Under the pieces are notes generated by a model. That model saw nothing but the letters and a program-made list of their open reading frames with translations. It searched no databases and was not told the origin of the DNA. The position numbers and the translations under genes are program-made. Positions 34,704 to 41,149 of a stretch of DNA of 64,000 nucleotides are shown one piece after another; within the stretch, counting starts at the first letter, position 1, and each line of letters opens with the position of its first letter. Location of the stretch: assembly GCF_000337495.1 (NCBI RefSeq), contig NZ_AOIS01000018.1, positions 60,001 to 124,000 on the forward strand, read 5' to 3'. Origin of the DNA: Haloterrigena salina JCM 13891 (lineage in GTDB: Archaea; Halobacteriota; Halobacteria; Halobacteriales; Natrialbaceae).

Positions 34704-34727
34704 TCACAAAACATATGGTGTTTGTGA
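34704..34727. promoter_or_regulatory. Inverted repeat between hemC and the haemoglobin gene
   Basis: TCACAAA (34704-34710) and TTTGTGA (34721-34727) are perfect inverted arms with a 10-nt AT-rich spacer. The site lies about 23 bp upstream of the CGAA-N4-TTCG element and about 75 bp from the hemC start, so it could serve either promoter. The arms resemble the half-sites of CRP/FNR-like dyads, but no regulator can be named. Confidence 0.4.
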
Positions 34728-34749
34728 CCAAGTAACATGAATTTTCGCG

Positions 34750-34761
34750 CGAACATATTCG
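34750..34761 (+). promoter_or_regulatory. NarO-type CGAA-N4-TTCG site at haemoglobin promoter
   Basis: CGAACATATTCG is an exact CGAA-N4-TTCG dyad directly upstream of the TATA-like TACTTAA (34768-34774), which in turn lies about 28 nt before the ATG at 34802. In Haloferax this motif, placed just before BRE/TATA, is the site through which the NarO regulator activates denitrification and anaerobic genes. The match in sequence and position is seen; binding here is inferred. Confidence 0.6.
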
Positions 34762-34801
34762 AGAGAGTACTTAACCCTCCGCCATTCGTAGGGCCGGGTG
34801 G

Positions 34802-35167
34802 ATGAGCGAAACTCTGTACGAACGACTCGGCGGACAGGACGCGATCGGTGCAGTCGTCGACCAGTTCTACGAACGCGTAGTCGAAGACGAGCAGGTCGCC
34901 CACTACTTCGAGGACGTCGACATGCAGAAACAGCGGGCCCACCAGACCCAGTTCATCAGCGCGGTTGCGGGCGGCCCCGTCGACTACTCGGGCGCGGACA
35001 TGGAGGCCGCACACGACGACCTCGGGATTACGAAACCCGACTTCGACGTCATCGTCGGACACCTCGACGCGACGCTCGAGGAGTTCGACGTCGACGCCGA
35101 CGACCGCGAGGCCGTGCTGGACGCGATCGCCGAGTACGAGGACGACATCGTCACGGTGCCGGCCTGA
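34802..35167 (+). CDS. Group 1 truncated haemoglobin
   Basis: A 121-aa single-domain globin (2-on-2 fold). The N-terminal glycine motif is LYERLGGQDAIGAVVDQFY; YFEDVDMQKQRAHQTQFI and GGPVDYSGADMEAAHDDLGI follow, with the proximal haem His at residue 71. Group 1 truncated haemoglobins bind O2 and detoxify NO. The upstream CGAA-N4-TTCG motif and divergent hemC place it in a redox/nitrogen-oxide and haem context. The ATG at 34802 follows a TATA box by a leaderless-type distance. Confidence 0.93.
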   Translation: MSETLYERLGGQDAIGAVVDQFYERVVEDEQVAHYFEDVDMQKQRAHQTQFISAVAGGPVDYSGADMEAAHDDLGITKPDFDVIVGHLDATLEEFDVDADDREAVLDAIAEYEDDIVTVPA

Positions 35168-35273
35168 GTGCGATCCGGTGCGGGGCGATCGCTGACCGAA
35201 CCAGGGGGAACCGACCGACAGCGCTCGAGACGGACCCGAGACCTTTTGATCCCGTCCCCGCTATCACCAGCCG

Positions 35274-36092
35274 ATGGTCGCAGTTACGCTGGGTCCCGAA
35301 GGAACCTACTCGCACCGGGCGGCGACGGCGATCGCGGACGGCGACGAGATCGACTTCCGGCAGTCGGTGACGGCCATCGTCGACGCCGTCGCCGGCGGCG
35401 AGTACGATCGCGGCGTGATCCCGATCGAGAACAGCATCGAGGGCTCGGTCACGGAGAGCCTGGACGCCCTCGCGGAGTACGACGTCGCCGTCGTCCGCGA
35501 GATCGTCACCCCGATCCGCCACGCCCTCCTCGCCCAGGGACCGGAGTTCGACACGATCGCCAGCCACTCCCAGGCGCTGGCGCAGTGTCGCACCTACCTC
35601 GAGCGAGAGTACCCCGACGCCACCCTCGAGGCGGTCGCCAGCACCGCCCAGGGCGTCGAGTTCGCCCGCGATGATCCCTCGATCGCGGGTATCGGGCATC
35701 CGGCCAATGCCGACGACGAACCGACCCTCGAGGTGCTCGCCGAGGACATCCAGGACCAGGACTCGAACGCGACTCGCTTCTTCGCGCTGGCGCCCGCCGA
35801 GGAGCGCTCGAAGGGCGGCGGCAAGAGCTCGCTCGTCGTCTACCCCAATGCGAACTACCCCGGGCTCCTGCTCGAACTCCTCGAGCCCTTCGCCGATCGC
35901 GACATCAACCTCACGCGGGTCGAGTCCCGCCCCAGCGGGCAGCGACTCGGCGACTACGTGTTCCACGCCGACTTCGAGGCCGGCCTCTACGAGGCCCGGA
36001 CGAAGGAGGCGATCGAGGAACTCGAGGAACTGGCCGACAACGGCTGGGTCCGTCGACTGGGCTCGTACGACACCGAACACGTCGTCGAGTAG
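35274..36092 (+). CDS. pheA: Prephenate dehydratase
   Basis: A 272-aa enzyme (EC 4.2.1.51) making phenylpyruvate for phenylalanine synthesis. Catalytic-domain motifs are VTLGPEGTYSHRAA, GVIPIENSIEGSVTES and SNATRFFALAP with the key Thr-Arg-Phe. A C-terminal ACT domain (SSLVVYPNANYPGLLLELLE, INLTRVESRPSG, GDYVFHADFEAG) is the feedback-regulation site for phenylalanine. There is no chorismate mutase domain, so it is monofunctional as in other archaea. Confidence 0.95.
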   Translation: MVAVTLGPEGTYSHRAATAIADGDEIDFRQSVTAIVDAVAGGEYDRGVIPIENSIEGSVTESLDALAEYDVAVVREIVTPIRHALLAQGPEFDTIASHSQALAQCRTYLEREYPDATLEAVASTAQGVEFARDDPSIAGIGHPANADDEPTLEVLAEDIQDQDSNATRFFALAPAEERSKGGGKSSLVVYPNANYPGLLLELLEPFADRDINLTRVESRPSGQRLGDYVFHADFEAGLYEARTKEAIEELEELADNGWVRRLGSYDTEHVVE

Positions 36093-36152
36093 TCGCCCGC
36101 CGTCGAGATTCCGTTTTACTATCGGCGTTCGCTACCGGACACCCTCGAATCG

Positions 36153-37280
36153 TTAGAACGCCGTCGTCTCGTGCCGGAGCTCGAGCGCCGCGGCGAAGTC
36201 GGCCCGCGAGACCAGTCCGACGGGCTCGCCGTCGCGTACGACGAACCCGACGTCGGCCCGGCTCCGCTGTAACGTCTGGAGCGCGTCGAACGCGCTCGTC
36301 TCGGCGTCGATGCGCGGGAGGTCCGTCGTCGCGACGTCGCCGACGGTCGTCGTCTCGTACTCCGCCGGCCCGACGTCGCGCAGCGCGGCCGCGGTGATCG
36401 CGCCGACGATCGCGCCGCTCTCGTCGACGACGGGGAGGTCCGTTCGCCGCGCGGCGAGCAAGCGGGCGAACACGGTTTCGACGGTCGCGCCGATCTGGAC
36501 CGGCTCCCGGGGCGAGAGGAGGTCCGTCACGGTCAGACCCGAGAGGAGGTCACCGAGAACGACCGCGCGGGATTCGCTGGTCGCACCGATGTAGATGAAG
36601 AGCGCGACCAGCACGAGGACCGGGCTGAACGTCACGACGACGCCCAGGAAGATGAACAGGATCGCGAACAGCGTTCCGGCGCGGGCGGCCGTCCGAGTGG
36701 CGCTGACGTACGACCGGTTGCGCGCGAGCACGGCTCGCAACACCCGCCCGCCGTCCATCGGAAACGCGGGGAGCATGTTGAACGCCACTAGCGAGACGTT
36801 CATGACACCGAGTAGCCCGAGCGCGAAGACGGCGACCGTCGCCGACTCGGGGACGACGAAGAGCGCGCCGATGCAGGCGGCCCCGACGATGAGGCTCGCG
36901 ACGGGGCCGGCGACGGCGATCCAGAACTCGCGGTTCCACTCCCGTGGCATCTCGGCGAGGCTCGCCAGCCCGCCGAGGATCCAGAGCGTGATCGACTCGA
37001 CTTCGATATCGTAGCGCATCGCGACCCACGCGTGGCCCAGTTCGTGGACGGTGACGCTCGCGAACAGTCCGACGGCCGCGAGGGTGGCGACGAGCCAGCG
37101 GTCGGCGGCGGAGAGACTCGCCGCGTCGACCGTCGCCGGCGTCGCGGCGTTGATGACGACCTCGTACGCGGCGAGCTGTTCGCCACTGCCGATGAGCCAG
37201 ACGAGCACCGGAACGAAGACGAGCAGCGAGACGTTCACGCGGATCGGGATTCCCCAGACCCGGAGGACGGTGTAGTTCAC
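36153..37280 (-). CDS. M50-family membrane metalloprotease with CBS domains
   Basis: A 375-aa site-2-protease-like intramembrane protease. The zinc motif HELGH is at residues 79-83 and the second metal-ligand motif NMLPAFPMDGG follows about 105 residues later. Six or so TM segments occupy residues 14-225. Two CBS domains make up the C-terminus (DLLSPREPVQIGATV, LPVVDESGAIVGAIT, VGFVVRDGEPVGLVSRADF), probably sensing nucleotides or ions. Such proteins cut membrane-anchored regulators, but the substrate is unknown. It is a single gene convergent with pheA. Confidence 0.92.
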   Translation of the reverse strand: MNYTVLRVWGIPIRVNVSLLVFVPVLVWLIGSGEQLAAYEVVINAATPATVDAASLSAADRWLVATLAAVGLFASVTVHELGHAWVAMRYDIEVESITLWILGGLASLAEMPREWNREFWIAVAGPVASLIVGAACIGALFVVPESATVAVFALGLLGVMNVSLVAFNMLPAFPMDGGRVLRAVLARNRSYVSATRTAARAGTLFAILFIFLGVVVTFSPVLVLVALFIYIGATSESRAVVLGDLLSGLTVTDLLSPREPVQIGATVETVFARLLAARRTDLPVVDESGAIVGAITAAALRDVGPAEYETTTVGDVATTDLPRIDAETSAFDALQTLQRSRADVGFVVRDGEPVGLVSRADFAAALELRHETTAF

Positions 37281-37405
37281 GGCGTGTTCACTCGAGAGAA
37301 CGCGGTTAGGTGTTGCTGAATACGTTCATCGTGCGCCGCCGCCGGTTCGCCCGCTCGAGTCGACCCCCCTCGCGGCTTTTTCTCGCTGGAACCCCTCCGT
37401 TCCGT

Positions 37406-38065
37406 ATGTTACGCGCATCCATCGCCATTCCGGCGGAAGCGCTGGCGCTCGAGTACGCGTCGAGCGCCGTTCCCGGGATCGAGGTCGAGGCCGAGCGGAT
37501 CGCCGCGCACAGCACGGAGTGGATCATGCCGTGTCTCTGGATCGCCGACGGGGAGTTCGACGCCGTCGAGAACGCGTTGGAGTCGGATCCGTCGATCGAC
37601 GAGGTCGTCGCGAGCGTGCGGTTCGACGAGGCGGCGTTCTACCACGTCGAGTGGGCCGAGGACGTGATTCGGCGGATCGATTCGTATATCGACAAGGAGG
37701 GGTCGCTGCTCGAGGCCCGGCTCTCGGGGGGCGAGTGGCGGGTCGACTTCCGTTTCGCCGACCGCGAGCAGTTCGACGCATTCCGGGAGCAGTTCGCGGA
37801 CCGGGACTACTCCTTTCGGCTCCTGAGCCTGACCGAAATGACCCGCTCGGACCACGAGTTGCAGGACCTCACCGCGGCCCAACGGGACGCGCTCGTGGCC
37901 GCCGCGGAGCGCGGCTACTACCGCGTCCCGCGGGAGACGACGACGGCCGAACTCGCGGACGATCTCGGCATCACTCACCAGGCGATCTCGGAACTCCTCC
38001 GACGGGGGACCGAGAACCTCGTCTTCGCGACGCTGCCGGCGGAGCGGGAGTCCGAGTCGTCATAG
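37406..38065 (+). CDS. Bacterio-opsin-activator-like (Bat) HTH regulator
   Basis: A 219-aa transcription regulator. The N-terminal ~140 residues form a Bat-type ligand domain (SIAIPAEALALEYASSAVPG, ADGEFDAVENALESDPSI). The C-terminal HTH_10 reads LTAAQRDALVAAAERGYYRV then TTAELADDLGITHQAISELL. The ATG at 37406 gives MLRASIAIPAEAL; the frame upstream is low-complexity. It has no PAS/GAF domain, unlike full-length Bat, so it belongs to the short form common in haloarchaea. The target is unknown. Confidence 0.9.
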   Translation: MLRASIAIPAEALALEYASSAVPGIEVEAERIAAHSTEWIMPCLWIADGEFDAVENALESDPSIDEVVASVRFDEAAFYHVEWAEDVIRRIDSYIDKEGSLLEARLSGGEWRVDFRFADREQFDAFREQFADRDYSFRLLSLTEMTRSDHELQDLTAAQRDALVAAAERGYYRVPRETTTAELADDLGITHQAISELLRRGTENLVFATLPAERESESS

Positions 38066-38138
38066 ATGACTGACACCTTTTAAAGTGTTGCGCTCGGCAG
38101 GTTCGTCGCTCTTCCGGCCGGGTCGGCTAGTCTCCTCA

Positions 38139-38498
38139 ATGACCAATGAGACAATCTCGCAAGACATCGCGTTCCGCCTGTTGAGCCACGTCTATCGTCG
38201 CGCGTTGCTCGAGTGTCTCGACCGACACGACGCGCCCGTCTCGCTGGCCGACGCGGCGGCGGACGTGGCGCGAGCGTGCAACGAAAAGCCAGCCCCCGAC
38301 GTCTCGGACGAGGAGATCGAGCGGATCTATCTCTCCTTGCACCACTCGCACGTCCCGCGGTTGGCTGATCGCGAGGCGGTTAGCTACGACCGAGACCGGA
38401 AGGTCGTGACGCTCACCGAACGCGGGGAACGGATCATCACCGTCCACGACCGCGTGAGCGTCGACGAGCCGCTCGAGGTGACCGACGCCGGACGGTGA
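38139..38498 (+). CDS. DUF7344-like winged-helix protein
   Basis: A 119-aa protein starting MTNETISQDIAFRLLSHVYRR, with a winged-helix core (RRALLECLDRHDAPVSLADA, IYLSLHHSHVPRLADREAV, YDRDRKVVTLTERGERI). The pattern of DXXF..LS..RRR.LL..L at the start and H.HLP.L..... later is the haloarchaeal DUF7344 regulator type; a second one lies at 60843-61208. DNA binding is inferred. It ends where the convergent CBS gene ends, with no gap at 38498/38499. Confidence 0.78.
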   Translation: MTNETISQDIAFRLLSHVYRRALLECLDRHDAPVSLADAAADVARACNEKPAPDVSDEEIERIYLSLHHSHVPRLADREAVSYDRDRKVVTLTERGERIITVHDRVSVDEPLEVTDAGR

Positions 38499-38924
38499 TT
38501 ACGGACTGTACGCCGGCGACTGGGCCTCGATCGTGTCGGCGACGTTGTCCAGTTGCTCGCCGATGGTCGCGACGAGGTCGTCGAGCGTGACGATGCCGGT
38601 CAGTTCGCCGTTCTCGTCGACGACCGGGAAGCGGCGCGCGTTCTCCTCCTTAATCGCCCGCGAGATTTCGATCGCGTCCGCGTCTTCCCGCAGCGTCGTC
38701 AGCCCCGCCGTCATCACGTCCTCCGCCGGCGTCGCGGCGACGTCGTCGCTTTGAGCCACCTCGAGGGCGATGTCGCGGTCGGTGACGATCCCGACCGGTT
38801 CCTCGCCCTCGGTGACGACCGCGGCGCCGACGTTGTTCGACGCGAGCCGCTGTGCGACCGTTTCGAGTTCGGTGTCCGGACCGGCCGTTACGACGTTCTT
38901 CGGACCGAGTTCGCCGACTGACAT
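38499..38924 (-). CDS. CBS-domain pair protein
   Basis: A 141-aa stand-alone CBS pair, starting MSVGELGPKNVVTAGPDTEL at the ATG at 38924. The first CBS carries NNVGAAVVTEGEEPVGIVTD, the second RRFPVVDENGELTGIVTLDD. Such proteins bind adenine nucleotides and regulate partner enzymes or channels, but the partner is not evident. The upstream frame is not used because its composition changes at the ATG. Confidence 0.88.
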   Translation of the reverse strand: MSVGELGPKNVVTAGPDTELETVAQRLASNNVGAAVVTEGEEPVGIVTDRDIALEVAQSDDVAATPAEDVMTAGLTTLREDADAIEISRAIKEENARRFPVVDENGELTGIVTLDDLVATIGEQLDNVADTIEAQSPAYSP

Positions 38925-39061
38925 AGCACGAAGAGAGACAGCCGGCTGGCTATTCAGCGCGGGGCTTTCACCTGAACGCGACGCGGCCGCCGACTGCGGA
39001 TCGCGCGACGGCAGGCCCGGCACCGCAAACGGTTTTCCGCGTCCCCGCGGTAGCCCCGCAC

Positions 39062-39520
39062 ATGACGCTCGACGACGGCGACGACGCGCCGACCGTGACC
39101 GCACCGATCCAGGACGGCGAGCCGGTCTCCCTCGAGTTCGAGGAGCCGACGGTGCTGTACTTCTACCCGAAGGACGACACGCCCGGCTGTACGATCGAAG
39201 CGAACCAGTTCCAGCGCGAACGCGAGAGTTACCGAGAGGCCGGCGTGGACGTCTACGGCGTCTCGGTCGACGACGTCGACTCCCACGCCTCGTTCTGCGA
39301 GTCGGAGGGCCTCGAGTTCGACCTGCTGGCCGACCCCGACGGCGAGATCGCTGAGGCGTTCGACGTCGACCGGCGGGACAGCGGTGTCACCGCGCGGACG
39401 ACCTTTTTCCTCGCCGACGGCGAGGTGAAGGCGGTCTACGAGAACGTCGACCCCGACGGCCACGCGCGCGAAGTGTTGTTCGACGCGCTCGACGCCGGGC
39501 TGGTGACGTTACCCGAATAG
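39062..39520 (+). CDS. bcp: Peroxiredoxin (BCP/PrxQ type)
   Basis: A 152-aa thiol peroxidase. The active site is FYPKDDTPGCTIEANQFQ with the peroxidatic Cys at residue 43, and the supporting Arg is in DSGVTARTTFF. The position five residues after the active Cys is Asn instead of the resolving Cys of classical BCP; Cys79 (SFCESEG) is the only other Cys and could be the resolving residue. It reduces H2O2 and organic peroxides at the expense of thioredoxin-like donors. It is divergent from the CBS gene. Confidence 0.93.
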   Translation: MTLDDGDDAPTVTAPIQDGEPVSLEFEEPTVLYFYPKDDTPGCTIEANQFQRERESYREAGVDVYGVSVDDVDSHASFCESEGLEFDLLADPDGEIAEAFDVDRRDSGVTARTTFFLADGEVKAVYENVDPDGHAREVLFDALDAGLVTLPE

Positions 39521-39579
39521 GATCTTTTGACCTCGAATCGCGGGCAGAATTTATCTCGCTCGAGCCCCTAGCTGTGCGT

Positions 39580-39999
39580 ATGCGACGAAACCCGTTCGAC
39601 GATATCGAGGAGTTGCTCGACCGCGTCAGCCGGCAGGTCGAGGAGGGTATGGGCGCCGGCGGACTGCAGGTCCCGGGCTCGGTCCCGGTCGACGTCGTCG
39701 ACGCCGGCGAGGAGTACCTCGTCACGGCCGATCTTCCCGGCTACGAAACCGACGACATCGAACTGACCCTCTCGGAGGGGACCCTGCGCCTCGAGGCCAA
39801 CCGCGAGGACGAGTCGAAGTACGCCGAGGGTCGCTACCTCCGTCGCGAACGGACGCGCACGTCGGCCAACCGCCGGATCCGCCTTCCCGACCCGGTCGAG
39901 GAGGAGTCCGTCTCGGCCGGCTTCGAGGACGGCGTGTTGACCGTCCGGCTCCCGAAGGTCTCGGGAACCGACGACTCGAAGCGGATCGATATCGAGTAA
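39580..39999 (+). CDS. Hsp20/alpha-crystallin family small heat-shock protein
   Basis: A 139-aa holdase chaperone. The N-terminus MRRNPFDDIEELLDRVSRQV precedes an alpha-crystallin domain (PVDVVDAGEEYLVTADLPGY, IELTLSEGTLRLEANR, GFEDGVLTVRLPKV). The ATG at 39580 is preferred to a GTG 6 nt upstream. A TATA-like element (GAATTTATCTC, about 39547-39557) lies about 25 nt before it. It lacks the I-x-I tail in obvious form. It prevents aggregation of unfolded proteins under stress. Confidence 0.9.
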   Translation: MRRNPFDDIEELLDRVSRQVEEGMGAGGLQVPGSVPVDVVDAGEEYLVTADLPGYETDDIELTLSEGTLRLEANREDESKYAEGRYLRRERTRTSANRRIRLPDPVEEESVSAGFEDGVLTVRLPKVSGTDDSKRIDIE

Positions 40000-40194
40000 T
40001 CGGCGAGGCGCCTGTTCGAGCCCCGCCGTAGTGTGGCCGCTCGCTGACAGCCGGCGAATCGGTCGACCGAGACTTGCCGACCGAGCGTAATCCGACGAGT
40101 GCGACGAGCGATGGCGACTTTCGTCGACCGACCGCATTGGTCCACACCGTACGTTTCCAGACGATTATTATATCTCTATTACATATATGTGGGT

Positions 40195-40992
40195 ATGGTC
40201 CGGCTATTCGTCCTCGCTGTCGCAGCAGGGTTCATGCTGTTCGGGTGGATGGCGCTCTCCAGCGCTCGGAGGCTGCGCGGTCGGCAGACGACGATCGACG
40301 AACTCGAATCGACGGATGAGGGTCATCTCGAGCCGGGCGGCGAGGAGACGATCAGCGGCCCGGTCTCCGTCGTCGAACCGGCGTCGCCGGAACGAACCGG
40401 TCCCGAGTCGAACGGGACCGACTCGGCCGCCCTTTGGGCCTGGCGGCACCGCCGAAAGGAGGGGGGAGAGAGCACCAACGGATGGGAGACCGTCGAGGGG
40501 GAACTCGCGGTCGGGGAGTTCACTGTCGACCACAGCTGGGACCGCGTTCGCGTCGACGCCGAGACGCTTGCGGCCGAGGTGGACGACCCGTTCGACTCGT
40601 CGCAGTTGTTCCTCGACGAGCCGGAAACGGACGTCTATCTCGGCGAGCTCGATCCGATCAACAGATTCCTCGAACGCCACGGGTTCGCGGACGAGGGCGG
40701 TATCATAAGCGATGTAGAGGTCTCGATCAGCGCCGGCGGGAAGACCACTATGCCCGACAAGTACCAGGCCACGGTCCTCCGTGACGGCGACGAACTGATC
40801 GTCCGCGGCGATCTGACCGAGACGGCAGACGGGTACGTGATCCGCGGGTCGGACGAGACGCCCCTGTCGATCGCGGCCGGTGATCTCCAGAGTCAGGAGG
40901 ACCAACTGCGCTCGGAGGTCCGCATGCGAAAGGCGGTCAGCGGCGTGTTCTTCGGGCTCGGTGTGTTCGTCGCGATACTCGCCGTTCTCTAG
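40195..40992 (+). CDS. Membrane protein with GIDE-like domain
   Basis: A 265-aa protein with one TM segment at residues 3-20 (LFVLAVAAGFMLFGWMAL) and another at the C-terminus (VSGVFFGLGVFVAILAVL). Between them a cytoplasmic domain starts at SGPVSVVEPASPE, carries ALWAWRHRRKEG, then VEGELAVGEFTVDHSWDRVR and VYLGELDPINRFLERHGF, ending in a beta-rich part (YQATVLRDGDELIVRGDLTE). The order resembles the GIDE domain of mitochondrial MUL1/MAPL-type proteins, but no RING finger is present. Start ATG at 40195 after a TATTATATCTCTATTAC promoter region. The function is unknown. Confidence 0.65.
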   Translation: MVRLFVLAVAAGFMLFGWMALSSARRLRGRQTTIDELESTDEGHLEPGGEETISGPVSVVEPASPERTGPESNGTDSAALWAWRHRRKEGGESTNGWETVEGELAVGEFTVDHSWDRVRVDAETLAAEVDDPFDSSQLFLDEPETDVYLGELDPINRFLERHGFADEGGIISDVEVSISAGGKTTMPDKYQATVLRDGDELIVRGDLTETADGYVIRGSDETPLSIAAGDLQSQEDQLRSEVRMRKAVSGVFFGLGVFVAILAVL

Positions 40993-41149
40993 GACCGGTC
41001 TCGATCTCTCGAGTCCGCACCCTCGAGGCGGACGGCCCGCTCGGCGGCTTCCTCGGAATCGGTCACGTCGGTCGCGCGGCGGTCGTCGGGCGCGGGCTAG
41101 TGTATGGAAAGGTATAGGGCGCCGTCCCCGCCTATAGCTATATAAGCAA

